Below, piece after piece: positions 35,521 to 45,515 of a DNA stretch of 58,784 bases. Each line of letters opens with the position of its first letter. Position 1 is the stretch's first letter. The stretch is from NCBI RefSeq assembly GCF_004348675.1, contig NZ_SMKN01000019.1, positions 1-58,784 on the forward strand. Direction: 5' to 3'. Source of the stretch: Micromonospora sp. KC606 (lineage in GTDB: Bacteria; Actinomycetota; Actinomycetes; Mycobacteriales; Micromonosporaceae). The notes beneath the pieces are model-generated. The model searched no databases, was not told the DNA's origin, and saw only the letters and a program-made list of their open reading frames with translations. A program made the position numbers and the translations under genes.

Positions 35521-37175
35521 TGTCCGTGTCGACAGCCGGTGTGCTGTTCGTCCTCTCGCTCGCGGTGGCGCTGGTCGCCGTCCACAGGCCCTTCGGGGAC
35601 TACCTGCACCGGGTGGTGTCCGGCGAGCGGCACTCTCGCGTCGAGCGGGCCGTCTACCGGCTGGTCGGGGTCGACCCGACGGCCGAGCAGTCCTGGGGTG
35701 TGTACGCGCGCAGCCTGCTCGCCTTCTCCGCCGTCTCGGTCCTGTTCCTGTACGCCTTCCTGCGGCTACAGAACCACCTGTGGCTCTCGCTCGGGTTCGG
35801 CCCGGTGGTCGCCCACGGCGCGTGGAACACCGCCGTGTCGTTCGTGACCAACACCAACTGGCAGTGGTACTCGGGTGAGTCGACCATGGGCCATCTGGTC
35901 CAGATGGCCGGGCTGGCGGTGCAGAACTTCGTCTCCGCCGCCGCCGGCATCGCCGTCGCCGTCGTGTTGGTCCGCGGGTTCGCCCGTCGCCGCACCGGCG
36001 ACCTCGGCAACTTCTGGGTCGACCTGACCCGGATCACGCTGCGGGTCCTGCTGCCGTTCGCGGTGCTCGCCGCGATCGTGCTGATGATCGGCGGCGCGGT
36101 GCAGAACCTCTCCGCCGGCACCCACGTCAGCACACTGACCGGCGGCGGCCAGACCATCACCGGGGGGCCGGTGGCCAGCCAGGAGGCGATCAAGGACCTC
36201 GGCACCAACGGGGGCGGCTTCTACAACGCCAACAGCGCCCACCCGTTCGAGAACCCGACGTCCTGGACGAACTGGCTGGAGATCTTCCTGCTGCTGGTGA
36301 TCCCGTTCAGCCTGCCCCGGGTCTTCGGCCGGATGGTCGGTCAGGTCCGGCAGGGTTACGCCGTCGTGGCCGTCATGATGGTCCTGGCCGTCGCCAGCAT
36401 CACCCTGACGAACGCGTTCGAGTTGGCCGGCAACGGCACCGTGCCGCATGCGGTGGGCGCCGCGCTGGAGGGCAAGGAGGTCCGGTTCGGCGTACCGGAC
36501 TCGGCCACCTTCGCCGCCGCCACCACGCTCACCTCCACCGGCTCGGTGAACTCGTTCCACGACTCGTACACCCCGCTGGGCGGCATGATGCTGATGGTCA
36601 ACATGATGCTCGGCGAGGTGGCGCCCGGTGGCGTCGGCGCCGGCCTCTACGGCATGCTCGTCCTCGCCGTCATCACCGTGTTCGTCGCCGGGCTGATGGT
36701 CGGCCGGACCCCGGAGTACGTCGGCAAGAAGATCGGCTCCCGGGAGGTCAAGCTCGCGTCGCTGTTCTTCCTGGTGACCCCCGCCCTCGTGCTCGTCGGC
36801 ACGGCGGCGGCCTTCGCCACGGGCAACAACGCCACCGTGCTCAACGTCAGCCCGCACGCGCTCTCCGAGGTGCTCTACGCGTTCACCTCGGCGAGCAACA
36901 ACAACGGCTCGGCGTTCGCGGGCCTGGCGGTCGACACGCCGTGGTGGAACACCGCACTGGGCATCTGCATGGTGCTCGGCCGGTTCCTGCCGATCGTCTT
37001 CGTGCTCGCGCTGGCCGGCTCGCTGGCCCGCCAGCAGCCCACGCCCGCCTCCGAGGGCACCCTGCCGACCCACGGTCCGCTCTTCGTCGGGATGGTCGTC
37101 GGCGTCACGGTGGTCCTTGTCGCGCTGACCTTCCTGCCCGCACTGGCGCTCGGTCCGTTGGCCGAAGGGCTGTGA
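35520..37175 (+). CDS. kdpA: KdpA, K+-binding channel-like subunit
   Basis: A 551-residue membrane protein, about ten helices. It has the selectivity-filter-like repeats of the Kdp/Trk/Ktr superfamily, for example [35 protein letters not shown], and the fourth region [11 protein letters not shown]. It takes up K+ at high affinity together with KdpB. The ATG shares its first base with the stop of kdpF. Length matches the family (about 555). Confidence 0.96.
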   Translation: MSVSTAGVLFVLSLAVALVAVHRPFGDYLHRVVSGERHSRVERAVYRLVGVDPTAEQSWGVYARSLLAFSAVSVLFLYAFLRLQNHLWLSLGFGPVVAHGAWNTAVSFVTNTNWQWYSGESTMGHLVQMAGLAVQNFVSAAAGIAVAVVLVRGFARRRTGDLGNFWVDLTRITLRVLLPFAVLAAIVLMIGGAVQNLSAGTHVSTLTGGGQTITGGPVASQEAIKDLGTNGGGFYNANSAHPFENPTSWTNWLEIFLLLVIPFSLPRVFGRMVGQVRQGYAVVAVMMVLAVASITLTNAFELAGNGTVPHAVGAALEGKEVRFGVPDSATFAAATTLTSTGSVNSFHDSYTPLGGMMLMVNMMLGEVAPGGVGAGLYGMLVLAVITVFVAGLMVGRTPEYVGKKIGSREVKLASLFFLVTPALVLVGTAAAFATGNNATVLNVSPHALSEVLYAFTSASNNNGSAFAGLAVDTPWWNTALGICMVLGRFLPIVFVLALAGSLARQQPTPASEGTLPTHGPLFVGMVVGVTVVLVALTFLPALALGPLAEGL

Positions 37176-37180
37176 CCACC

Positions 37181-39385
37181 ATGAGAGAGAAGGGCATGAC
37201 CACGTCGACGCCGGCGCCGCGCGGCACCGCCGACGCGGCGACCGCCGGCACGCCGGCCACCCACGGCGACCGCGCCGGCGGGCTGCTCGACCCCAGGCAG
37301 TTGATCCGGTCCCTCCCGGACGCCCTCGGCAAGCTCGACCCGCGCACCCTGTGGCGCAACCCGGTCATGCTGATCGTGGAGATCGGTGCGGCCTTCACCA
37401 CCGTGCTCGCGGTGACCACCCCGTCGGTGTTCGCGGTCGCGATCACCGTCTGGCTGTGGCTGACGGCGCTCTTCGCCAACCTCGCCGAGGCCGTCGCCGA
37501 GGGCCGGGGCAAGGCGCAGGCGGCCACGCTGCGGAAGGCGAAGATGGACACCGTCGCCACCCGGCTGCTCGGCTGGACGCCGGGTGCCGCTCCCGACACC
37601 TACCGCACGGAGGACGTCCCGGCGGCGCGGTTGACGCGGGGCGACGTCGTCGTGGTGGCGGCCGGCCAGATCATCCCCGGTGACGGGGACGTGATCGAGG
37701 GCATCGCCAGCGTCGACGAGTCCGCCATCACCGGCGAGTCCGCCCCGGTGATCCGGGAGTCGGGCGGGGACCGCAGCGCGGTCACCGGCGGCACCAGGGT
37801 GCTCTCCGACCGGATGGTCGTGATGATCACGCAGAAGCCGGGCGAGAGCTTCATCGACCGGATGATCAACCTGGTCGAGGGGGCCAACCGGCAGAAGACC
37901 CCGAACGAGATAGCGCTGAACATCCTGCTCGCGGCGCTCACGATCGTCTTCCTGCTGGCGGTGGTCACGCTCCAGCCCCTGGCCGTCTTCTCCAAGGGCT
38001 ACCAGGGCGCGGCACCGGACACGCAGGCGATCACCGATGACGGCGTCACCGGGATCGTGCTCGTGTCGCTGCTGGTCTGCCTGATCCCGACGACCATCGG
38101 GGCGCTGCTCTCGGCGATCGGCATCGCCGGCATGGACCGGCTGGTGCAGCGCAACGTCCTCGCCATGAGCGGCCGGGCCGTCGAGGCCGCCGGCGACGTC
38201 AACACGCTGCTGCTGGACAAGACCGGCACCATCACCCTCGGCAACCGGCAGGCCGCCGAGTTCGTGCCGGTCGAGGGCGTGGACCGGGCGGCCGTCGCCG
38301 ACGCGGCGCAGTTGTCCAGCCTCGCCGACGAGACCCCGGAGGGACGCTCGGTCGTGGTGCTGGCGAAGAACGAGTTCGGGCTGCGCGAGCGCGAGCCTGG
38401 CCTCATTCCGCACGCCACGTTCGTGCCGTTCACCGCGCAGACCCGGATGAGTGGCGTCGACCTGACCCCACAGGACGCCGGGCCGGCGCGGCGGATCCGC
38501 AAGGGCGCCGCCGCCGCGGTGATGACGTGGGTACGCGAGAACGGCGGCCATCCCACCGAGCAGATCGGTCAGATCGTCGACGAGATCAGCGGCGTCGGCG
38601 GCACCCCGCTGGTGGTCGCCGAGCACCTCGCCGGGCAGCCGGCGCGCGCCCTCGGCGTCATCCACCTCAAGGACGTCGTCAAGGCCGGGATGCGGGAGCG
38701 TTTCGACGAGATGCGCCGGATGGGCATCCGAACCGTGATGATCACCGGTGACAATCCGCGTACCGCCCGGGCGATCGCCGACGAGGCCGGTGTGGACGAC
38801 TTCCTCGCCGAGGCCACCCCGGAGGACAAGCTCGCCCTGATCAGGAAGGAGCAGGAGGGCGGCCGGCTGGTCGCGATGACCGGCGACGGCACCAACGACG
38901 CACCGGCGCTCGCCCAGGCCGACGTCGGCGTCGCCATGAACACCGGTACGTCGGCCGCGAAGGAGGCCGGCAACATGGTCGATCTCGACTCCGACCCGAC
39001 CAAGCTGATCGAGATCGTGGAGATCGGCAAGCAGCTGCTGATCACGCGCGGTGCGCTGACCACCTTCTCGATCTCCAACGACATCGCGAAGTACTTCGCG
39101 ATCATCCCGGCCATGTTCGCCGGCATCTACCCGAGCCTGGACACGCTCAACATCATGCGGCTGTCCACCCCGGAGTCGGCGATCCTCTCGGCGGTCATCT
39201 TCAACGCGCTCGTCATCGTCGCGCTGATCCCGCTGGCCCTACGCGGCGTCCGGTACCGCCCGGCCTCCGCCTCGAAGCTGCTCAGCCGCAACCTGCTGGT
39301 CTACGGCCTCGGCGGCCTCGTGGTGCCGTTCATCGGCATCAAACTCATCGACCTGCTCATCCAGTTCGTCCCGGGGATCTCCTGA
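37181..39385 (+). CDS. kdpB: KdpB, P-type ATPase subunit
   Basis: A 734-residue P-type ATPase energising K+ uptake. It has TGES in [10 protein letters not shown], phosphorylation motif DKTGT in [10 protein letters not shown], nucleotide-domain [17 protein letters not shown] and the hinge [16 protein letters not shown]. Start ATG 37181 gives [13 protein letters not shown] 37196 in the same frame is equally possible. It begins 5 bases after kdpA and its last base is the first base of kdpC. Confidence 0.96.
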   Translation: MREKGMTTSTPAPRGTADAATAGTPATHGDRAGGLLDPRQLIRSLPDALGKLDPRTLWRNPVMLIVEIGAAFTTVLAVTTPSVFAVAITVWLWLTALFANLAEAVAEGRGKAQAATLRKAKMDTVATRLLGWTPGAAPDTYRTEDVPAARLTRGDVVVVAAGQIIPGDGDVIEGIASVDESAITGESAPVIRESGGDRSAVTGGTRVLSDRMVVMITQKPGESFIDRMINLVEGANRQKTPNEIALNILLAALTIVFLLAVVTLQPLAVFSKGYQGAAPDTQAITDDGVTGIVLVSLLVCLIPTTIGALLSAIGIAGMDRLVQRNVLAMSGRAVEAAGDVNTLLLDKTGTITLGNRQAAEFVPVEGVDRAAVADAAQLSSLADETPEGRSVVVLAKNEFGLREREPGLIPHATFVPFTAQTRMSGVDLTPQDAGPARRIRKGAAAAVMTWVRENGGHPTEQIGQIVDEISGVGGTPLVVAEHLAGQPARALGVIHLKDVVKAGMRERFDEMRRMGIRTVMITGDNPRTARAIADEAGVDDFLAEATPEDKLALIRKEQEGGRLVAMTGDGTNDAPALAQADVGVAMNTGTSAAKEAGNMVDLDSDPTKLIEIVEIGKQLLITRGALTTFSISNDIAKYFAIIPAMFAGIYPSLDTLNIMRLSTPESAILSAVIFNALVIVALIPLALRGVRYRPASASKLLSRNLLVYGLGGLVVPFIGIKLIDLLIQFVPGIS

Positions 39386-40266
39386 TGCGCCTTCCCAGCT
39401 GGCTCGCCCAACACCTGGCCGCCCTGCGCGCGCTGCTCGTCTTCACCGCGCTGTTCGGGCTGGCGTACCCGCTGGCCATGGTCGCGGTAGGCCGGGTGCC
39501 CGGCCTCGCCGACAACACGGGCGGCTCGCTCGTGGCGGTCGACGGCCGTGCCGTCGGCAGCGCGCTGATCGGGCAGTCCTTCACCGACGCCGACGGCAAC
39601 CCCGTCCCGCGCTACTTCCAGTCCCGCCCGGCGGCGGCCGGTGACGGCTACGACCCGACCTCCACCGGCGCCAGCAACCTCGGCCCGGAGAGTGTGGTCG
39701 ACACCATCGCCGCCGACCCGGCGGAGTCGACGCCGAGCCTGCTCACCCGGGTGTGCGCGCGCAGCAGGGCGGTGGGGAGACTCGACGGCGTCGACGGGCG
39801 GCGCCCGTACTGCACCACCGACGGGGTGGGGGCGGTGCTCGCCGTGTTCCGCCGCGACGGGCTGACCGGCCCGGTCACCCGGGTCGTCAGCGTCAACCAG
39901 GTCGCCCCGGCCACGCCGTTCCTCCACAGCTACCAGGGGGTGCCGGTCGAGCTGGCCCGGCCCGGTGAGGACTACGTGTCCGCCGGCGGGCTGGTCGTCC
40001 CGGTCCGGGGCGACGCCCCGGCCGAGCCCGCCGTGCCGGCCGACGCGGTCACCGCCAGCGGCAGCGGCCTCGACCCGCACATCTCCCCGGCTTACGCCCA
40101 GATCCAGGTCGCCCGCGTGGCGCGCGAGCGCGGCGCGGACCCGGCGGCGGTCCGTCGCCTGGTCCGGGAGCACACCACCGGCCGGCTGCTCGGTTTCCTG
40201 GGCTCGCCGGCGGTGAACGTGCTGGAGCTCAACCTGGCACTCGACCAGCGGTTTCCCGTTCGCTGA
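39385..40266 (+). CDS. kdpC: KdpC, assembly subunit, unusually long
   Basis: A 293-residue protein with one N-terminal membrane helix (about 12-35) and the KdpC core: QSFTDADGNPVPRYFQSRPAA, then SASGLDPHISP-type 'SGSGLDPHISPAYAQ' and the end VNVLELNLAL. About 95 extra residues (roughly 105-220), including two cysteines, are inserted between the two halves; E. coli KdpC is about 190. The insert is proline- and valine-rich and may form an extra extracytoplasmic lobe. KdpC assists ATP binding by KdpB. Confidence 0.93.
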   Translation: MRLPSWLAQHLAALRALLVFTALFGLAYPLAMVAVGRVPGLADNTGGSLVAVDGRAVGSALIGQSFTDADGNPVPRYFQSRPAAAGDGYDPTSTGASNLGPESVVDTIAADPAESTPSLLTRVCARSRAVGRLDGVDGRRPYCTTDGVGAVLAVFRRDGLTGPVTRVVSVNQVAPATPFLHSYQGVPVELARPGEDYVSAGGLVVPVRGDAPAEPAVPADAVTASGSGLDPHISPAYAQIQVARVARERGADPAAVRRLVREHTTGRLLGFLGSPAVNVLELNLALDQRFPVR

Positions 40267-40286
40267 GGCGGCGTCCCGGGCGGATC

Positions 40287-42875
40287 ATGACAGAGGCACC
40301 TTCGGCGAAAGAGAGGACGCGGGTGGCGCGGGGAGAGCTGCGCATCTATCTCGGGGCCGCACCCGGCGTCGGCAAGACCTACGCGATGCTCGAGGAGGCC
40401 CACCGGCGGGCCGGACGCGGCACCGACGTGGTGATCGCCTTGGTCGAAACCCACGGCCGCCCCCACACCGCCGCGATGGTCGGCGATCTGGAGCAGGTGC
40501 CCCGGAAGACGGTGACGTACCGGGGTGCCGAGTTCACCGAGATGGACCTCGACGCGCTGCTCGCCCGGCGGCCGGAGGTGGCCGTCGTCGACGAACTGGC
40601 CCACACCAACGTGCCCGGATCCCGCCACGGCAAGCGCTGGCAGGACGTCCAGGAGTTGCTCGACGCCGGCATCACCGTGCTCACCACCGTCAACATCCAG
40701 CACCTGGAGTCGCTCAACGACGTCGTCGCCCAGATCACCGGCACCACCCAGCGGGAAACCGTCCCGGACGCCGTCGTCCGCGCTGCCGAACAGGTCGAAC
40801 TCGTCGACATGACGCCCGAGGCGCTGCGCCGGCGGATGGCCCACGGCAACATCTACCGCCCGGACAGGATCGACGCGGCGCTCGGCAACTACTTCCGGGT
40901 CGGCAACCTCACCGCCCTGCGTGAGCTGGCTCTGCTCTGGCTCGCCGACAAGGTCGACGACCAGCTCGACGCCTACCGCGCCCAGCAGGGCATCTCTGCC
41001 ACCTGGGAGACCCGGGAACGTGTCGTCGTCGCGCTCACCGGCGGACCGGAGGGCGACACGCTGATCCGGCGTGCCGCCCGCATCGCCGACCGGAGCAAGG
41101 GCGCCGACCTGCTGGGCGTTCACGTCGCCCGCAGCGACGGCCTGGCCGGGGCCGACCCCGCCCAGCTCGCCCGACAGCGTTTGCTGGTGGAGAGCCTCGG
41201 CGGCACCTACCACCAGGTCCTCGGCACCGACGTCCCCGCCGCGCTGCTCGACTTCGCCCGCGGCGTCAACGCCACCCAGCTCGTCCTCGGCGCCAGCCGA
41301 CGCGGCCGGTTCGCCCAGCTTCTCTCCCGGGGCGTCGGGGTCACCACCACCGCGCTGTCCGGTGCCATCGACGTCCACCTGGTCACCCATCCCGCGGCCG
41401 GGCGGGGCCGGCGGGCCCCGGTGCCGGCGGCGCTGTCCCGGCAGCGCCGGCTACTCGGAACCGCGCTCACCATCCTGGGCATGCCCGCCCTGACCGCGCT
41501 GCTCAGAGCCCTGCCCGACCTCACCCTCACCAGCAACATCCTGGTCTTCCTCGCCGCCGTCGTCGGGATCGCCCTGACCGGTGGGCTGTGGCCGGCGCTG
41601 CTCGCCGCGCTCGGCGGGTCGCTCCTGCTCAACTGGTTCTTCACCCCGCCCTTCCACACGCTGACCATCGCCGCGGCCGACAACCTGCTCGCCCTGGCCG
41701 TCTTCGTCGGCGTCGCCATCGCCGTCAGCGGGGTCGTCGATGTCGCCGCCCGACGTACCCGCGAAGCAGCCCGCGCCTCCGCGGATGCCCAGACCCTCGC
41801 CACCGTCGCCGGCAGCGTGCTGCGCGGCGAGCGGCCCCTGCCCGCGTTGCTGAACCGGCTGCGGGAGACCTTCGGACTGCGCGCGGTGAGCGTCCTGGAA
41901 AGCGCCGGCATGGCAGTCGGACGCCCCGACCTCGGCCGTGACGACACCATCTGGCAGGTGGTGGCCGCCGTTGGAGAGCGACCGCCGAACCGTCCGGACG
42001 AGGGTGAGACCACGGTGCCGGTCGACGACCGGCTCACCGTCGTTCTCGCCGGCCGTCCGCTGCACGCCTCCGACCGGCGCATCGTCGAGGCGTTCGCCGC
42101 CCAGGCCGCACTCGCGCTGCGCCAGGAACGCCTCGCCGCGGAAGCCGCCACCGCCCGGCCCCTCGCCGAAGCCGACCGGATGCGCACCGCCCTGCTCGCC
42201 GCCGTCAGCCACGACCTGCGCACCCCACTAGCCTCCGCCAAGGCCGCCGTCTCCAGCCTGCGCAGCCACGACGTCGAGTTCGACACGGCTGACCAGAACG
42301 AACTGCTCGCCACCGCCGACGAGTCCCTCGACCGGCTCGACCGGCTCGTGGCCAACCTGCTCGACATGAGCCGCCTGCAGGCCGGTGCCCTCGGTGTCCA
42401 CCCGGTCGCCCTCGGGCTGGAGGACGTCGTACCCCGCGCGCTCGACGAACTCGGCCCGGCCGCGGCCGACGTGCCCACCGACATCCCCGCCGACCTGCCC
42501 GCCGCCAGCGCCGATCCCGGCCTGCTGGACCGGGTCCTGGTCAACATCGTCGCCAACGCCCTGCGCCACAGCCCACCAGGCCAGCCACCGACCATCACCG
42601 CCAGCGCCCATGCGGGCCAGGTCGAGCTGCGGGTCATCGACCGTGGGCCCGGCATCCCGGAAGATCAGTGGGAACACGTCTTCCAGCCGTTCCAACGACT
42701 CGGCGACCGGGACAACACCACCGGAGTCGGCCTCGGCCTCGCCCTGTCCCGTGGACTCGTCGAGGCCATGCACGGCAGCATCACTCCCGAGACCACCCCC
42801 GGTGGGGGACTCACCATGGTCCTGCGGCTGCCCGCCGCCACGCCGACCCAGCCGACGGAGGGCCCGCAGGAATGA
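40287..42875 (+). CDS. kdpD: KdpD, osmo/K+-sensing histidine kinase
   Basis: An 862-residue kinase. The N-terminal KdpD domain has Walker A GAAPGVGKT and DELAHTNVPGSRH. A universal-stress-protein-like domain (about 245-370) follows, then four close membrane helices (about 390-490), a GAF-like region, the HisKA domain with His642 in AVSHDLRTPL, and the ATPase domain (NALRHSPPG, DRGPGI, GVGLGLALS). It overlaps kdpE by ATGA. It senses low K+ and osmotic stress and phosphorylates KdpE. Confidence 0.95.
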   Translation: MTEAPSAKERTRVARGELRIYLGAAPGVGKTYAMLEEAHRRAGRGTDVVIALVETHGRPHTAAMVGDLEQVPRKTVTYRGAEFTEMDLDALLARRPEVAVVDELAHTNVPGSRHGKRWQDVQELLDAGITVLTTVNIQHLESLNDVVAQITGTTQRETVPDAVVRAAEQVELVDMTPEALRRRMAHGNIYRPDRIDAALGNYFRVGNLTALRELALLWLADKVDDQLDAYRAQQGISATWETRERVVVALTGGPEGDTLIRRAARIADRSKGADLLGVHVARSDGLAGADPAQLARQRLLVESLGGTYHQVLGTDVPAALLDFARGVNATQLVLGASRRGRFAQLLSRGVGVTTTALSGAIDVHLVTHPAAGRGRRAPVPAALSRQRRLLGTALTILGMPALTALLRALPDLTLTSNILVFLAAVVGIALTGGLWPALLAALGGSLLLNWFFTPPFHTLTIAAADNLLALAVFVGVAIAVSGVVDVAARRTREAARASADAQTLATVAGSVLRGERPLPALLNRLRETFGLRAVSVLESAGMAVGRPDLGRDDTIWQVVAAVGERPPNRPDEGETTVPVDDRLTVVLAGRPLHASDRRIVEAFAAQAALALRQERLAAEAATARPLAEADRMRTALLAAVSHDLRTPLASAKAAVSSLRSHDVEFDTADQNELLATADESLDRLDRLVANLLDMSRLQAGALGVHPVALGLEDVVPRALDELGPAAADVPTDIPADLPAASADPGLLDRVLVNIVANALRHSPPGQPPTITASAHAGQVELRVIDRGPGIPEDQWEHVFQPFQRLGDRDNTTGVGLGLALSRGLVEAMHGSITPETTPGGGLTMVLRLPAATPTQPTEGPQE

Positions 42876-43555
42876 CCCGGATTCTCGTCGTCGACGACGA
42901 ACCACAGATCCTGCGTGCCCTGCGCATCAACCTGCGCGCCCGCGGCTACGACGTCGACCTCGCCGCCACCGGTGCCGCCGCGCTCAAGACCGCCGCCAGC
43001 CACCCGCCCGATCTGGTCGTGCTCGACCTCGGGCTGCCGGACCTGCACGGCGTGGACGTCATCCGAGGGCTCCGTGGCTGGACCACGGTTCCGATCATCG
43101 TGCTCTCCGGACGCGCCGGCAGCGACGACAAGGTGACGGCGCTCGACGCCGGCGCCGACGACTACGTCACCAAACCCTTCGGCATCGACGAACTCCTCGC
43201 CCGGATCCGCGCCGTCACCCGTCGCCACAGCCACGACACCGAGGCACCGGGCCCGACGGCACGAATCGGCCGGCACACGGTCGACCTCGCCGCCCGCACC
43301 GTCACCCGCGACGACGGCGCGGCGGTCAGGCTGACCCCCACCCAGTGGGGCGTACTGGAACAACTGCTGCGCAACCCCGGAAAGCTGATCACCCAGCGGC
43401 AGCTGTTGCGCGATGTCTGGGGACCCGAATACCAGAACGAGACCAACTACCTACGCCAGTACCTGGCCCAACTGCGTCGCAAGCTCGAAACCGACCCCGC
43501 CCGGCCCCGTCACCTCATCACCGAACCCGGCATGGGCTACCGGTACCGACCATGA
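42872..43555 (+). CDS. kdpE: KdpE, response regulator of the kdp operon
   Basis: A 227-residue OmpR-family regulator. The receiver has the acidic pair in VVDDEPQ, phospho-Asp near residue 52 in VVLDLGLPD and Lys in TKPFGI. The winged-helix domain ends HLITEPGMGYRYRP, with the QNETNYLRQYLAQLRRKLE recognition region typical of KdpE. It would activate the kdp operon, probably from the region before 35350. Confidence 0.94.
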   Translation: MTRILVVDDEPQILRALRINLRARGYDVDLAATGAAALKTAASHPPDLVVLDLGLPDLHGVDVIRGLRGWTTVPIIVLSGRAGSDDKVTALDAGADDYVTKPFGIDELLARIRAVTRRHSHDTEAPGPTARIGRHTVDLAARTVTRDDGAAVRLTPTQWGVLEQLLRNPGKLITQRQLLRDVWGPEYQNETNYLRQYLAQLRRKLETDPARPRHLITEPGMGYRYRP

Positions 43556-43634
43556 AGAGCGCCAGGACCGGTACGGCACGGTCGGATTGGCGTCACCGCG
43601 GCCGACTTTCTGGCGGTGTCGGGTTGGAACCGGC

Positions 43635-43760
43635 GTGACCCGGAACTTGCTCCTGGTCGTCGCCGTCCTCGGTGCCGGCGGCGGGCTCGCGTTGCTCCTG
43701 CCGGTCCGCCGCCGGCCCGTCGTCGGACCGGATCAGGACACCACCGCGGAGTCCGCGTAG
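43635..43760 (+). CDS. Possible 41-residue single-helix membrane peptide
   Basis: GTG 43635 to TAG 43760 encodes MTRNLLLVVAVLGAGGGLAL, a short basic loop (LLPVRRRPVV) and an acidic tail. The composition is coding-like, but there is no clear ribosome-binding site, and it may be the start of the decayed membrane gene that follows. Not recognised. Confidence 0.35.
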   Translation: MTRNLLLVVAVLGAGGGLALLLPVRRRPVVGPDQDTTAESA

Positions 43761-43799
43761 GACGCCGTTGCGGAGTCCGAGCAGAACACCACGGCGGAC

Positions 43800-44000
43800 G
43801 ACGCTGGCCCACCGGCCCTGTTCCACGCCGTGGGTGGTCGCCTTCGTCGGCTCACTGCTGCTTGTCCTCGTCCGGGCGAGTGAGACCGTCGCCGGCCTGC
43901 TCGACCGGCGCGACGAGCGGACCAGCCGGATCGACGGCGACGCCACCTCCTTCGCCGTGGGCGACCGGGGTTCCTGGCGGCGATGCCGTTCGGCCGCTTC
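43800..44000 (+). pseudogene. Fragment of a small membrane-protein gene
   Basis: One frame reads [20 protein letters not shown], then [20 protein letters not shown] and SFAVG before losing sense. A membrane helix followed by a charged 'DRRDERTxxIDGDA' loop looks like the first part of a real multi-helix protein, now truncated. I cannot name the family. The rest of the 43556-44091 gap shows only the candidate regulatory site at 44035-44055. Confidence 0.3.
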
Positions 44001-44034
44001 GGCCGGCCCCGGCCGTCGTCGAAGGGGCCTCGAA

Positions 44035-44055
44035 TGAAAAAGAAAACCACTTCCG
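44035..44055 (+). promoter_or_regulatory. Weak Zur-like site before the L32 gene
   Basis: The A-rich stretch TGAAAAAGAAAACCACTTCC (44035-44054) keeps only part of the TGAAAACnnTTnTCA pattern seen at 48026, and the match is poor. Suggested mainly because L32 paralogues next to COG0523 genes are often Zur-controlled. Confidence 0.3.
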
Positions 44056-44091
44056 TTAGTCTGTGGGCCCGTCGTCGAAGGAGTACCTCTC

Positions 44092-44271
44092 GTGGCCGTA
44101 CCCAAGCGGAAGACCTCCCGGTCGAACACCCGGCACCGGCGGGCGCAGTGGAAGGCGAGCGTGCCGCAGCTGACCCCGTGTCCCTGCCCGCGCAAGGAGA
44201 TGGTGGTGCCGCACCGGGCCTGCGCCCACTGCGGCCTCTACAAGGGCCGCCAGGTGGTGGACCAGCCGTGA
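44092..44271 (+). CDS. rpmF: 50S ribosomal protein L32, zinc-ribbon paralogue with odd Cys spacing
   Basis: A 59-residue L32: [20 protein letters not shown] at the start, then [10 protein letters not shown] and [15 protein letters not shown]. The usual L32 ribbon is C-x2-C ... C-x2-C; here the first pair is Cys30-x-Cys32 and the second Cys44-x2-Cys47. It therefore keeps four cysteines with unusual geometry. GTG 44092 follows AAGGAG. It overlaps the GTPase by GTGA. It probably replaces or supplements the main L32 under zinc stress. Confidence 0.87.
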   Translation: MAVPKRKTSRSNTRHRRAQWKASVPQLTPCPCPRKEMVVPHRACAHCGLYKGRQVVDQP

Positions 44272-45512
44272 CCGGCCGACTGCCGGTCACCGTGCTCTCC
44301 GGCTTTCTCGGCGCCGGCAAGACCAGCCTGCTCAACCACGTCCTGGCCAACCGGGACGGGCTGCGGGTCGCGGTGATCGTCAACGACATGAGCGAGGTCA
44401 ACATCGACGCCGCGCTGGTCCGTGACGGGGGAGCGCTGTCGCGAACCGAGGAACGGCTGGTGGAGCTGACCAACGGCTGCATCTGCTGCACGCTGCGCGA
44501 CGACCTGCTCGACGAGGTGGCCCGGCTGGCGCGACTGGGTCGCTTCGACTACCTGCTCATCGAGTCCAGCGGCATCTCCGAGCCGATGCCGGTGGCCGCC
44601 ACGTTCGCCTTCGGCGTGGAGAACGGGCAGGTGCTCGACGACCTGGCCCGGCTGGACACCACCGTGACGGTGGTCGACGCGGCCGGACTGCTGGCCCACG
44701 TCGAGGCGGGCGAGACGCTCGAACAGCGCGGGTTGGCCGCGTACGAGGGAGACGACCGCAGCATCTCCGACCTGTTGGTCGACCAGATCGAGTTCGCCGA
44801 CGTGCTGGTGATCAACAAGACCGACCTGATCACGGCGGAGGATCTGGACGTGGTGGAGGCGCTGCTGACCCGGCTCAACCCGGCGGCCCGGCAGATCCGG
44901 GCGGTGCACGGGCGGGTGCCGCCGGCGGAGATCCTGCACACCGGCCGCTTCGACCTGGAACGCGCCGAGACCGCCCCCGGTTGGGTCGCCGAACTCAACG
45001 GCGAGCATGTGCCCGAGACCGAGGAGTACGGCATCTCCAGCATCGTCTTCCGGGACCACCGGCCGTTGCACCCGCAGCGGCTGTGGGACCTGCTCAGCGG
45101 TGGCCTGGACCGTTTCGGCGTGGTGCGCTCGAAGGGCTTCCTGTGGTTGGCCAGCCGCCCCGACGTGCAGGCGCTGTGGTCGCAGGCCGGGCCGTCCGGG
45201 CGCTGCGACCCCGCCGGCGTGCCGGTCGCGGTCTCCGGCGAGTGGCCGGACGATCCCGCCGACCGGGCCGAGTTGGAGTCCCGCTGGCATCCGGTCTTCG
45301 GCGACCGCCAGCAGGAACTGGTCCTGATCGGGGTCCGGCTGGACGCCGACGGACTGCGCGCGGCGCTGGGGGACTGCCTGCTCACCGAGGCGGAGATCGC
45401 CACGGGCATGGACGGCTGGCGGGCACTGCCCGACCCGTTCCCGGAATGGGACCTCGGCGACGAGGACGAGCACCGGCACCCGGAGCCGGTCGGCGTCACG
45501 GGCCGGGGCTGA
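44268..45512 (+). CDS. COG0523 (CobW/ZigA-type) GTPase, probable zinc chaperone
   Basis: A 414-residue GTPase of the G3E family: P-loop GFLGAGKTS (about 12-20), the metal-binding CICC at 71-74, [11 protein letters not shown] as switch region and NKTD as base-recognition motif. The C-terminal CobW_C domain has the [20 protein letters not shown] pattern. The short His-containing tail (DEHRHPEP) may bind metal. Start GTG 44268 overlaps rpmF by 4 bases. In zinc-starved bacteria these proteins deliver zinc to essential clients; the operon with L32 fits that role. Confidence 0.9.
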   Translation: MTGRLPVTVLSGFLGAGKTSLLNHVLANRDGLRVAVIVNDMSEVNIDAALVRDGGALSRTEERLVELTNGCICCTLRDDLLDEVARLARLGRFDYLLIESSGISEPMPVAATFAFGVENGQVLDDLARLDTTVTVVDAAGLLAHVEAGETLEQRGLAAYEGDDRSISDLLVDQIEFADVLVINKTDLITAEDLDVVEALLTRLNPAARQIRAVHGRVPPAEILHTGRFDLERAETAPGWVAELNGEHVPETEEYGISSIVFRDHRPLHPQRLWDLLSGGLDRFGVVRSKGFLWLASRPDVQALWSQAGPSGRCDPAGVPVAVSGEWPDDPADRAELESRWHPVFGDRQQELVLIGVRLDADGLRAALGDCLLTEAEIATGMDGWRALPDPFPEWDLGDEDEHRHPEPVGVTGRG

Positions 45513-45515
45513 GCG

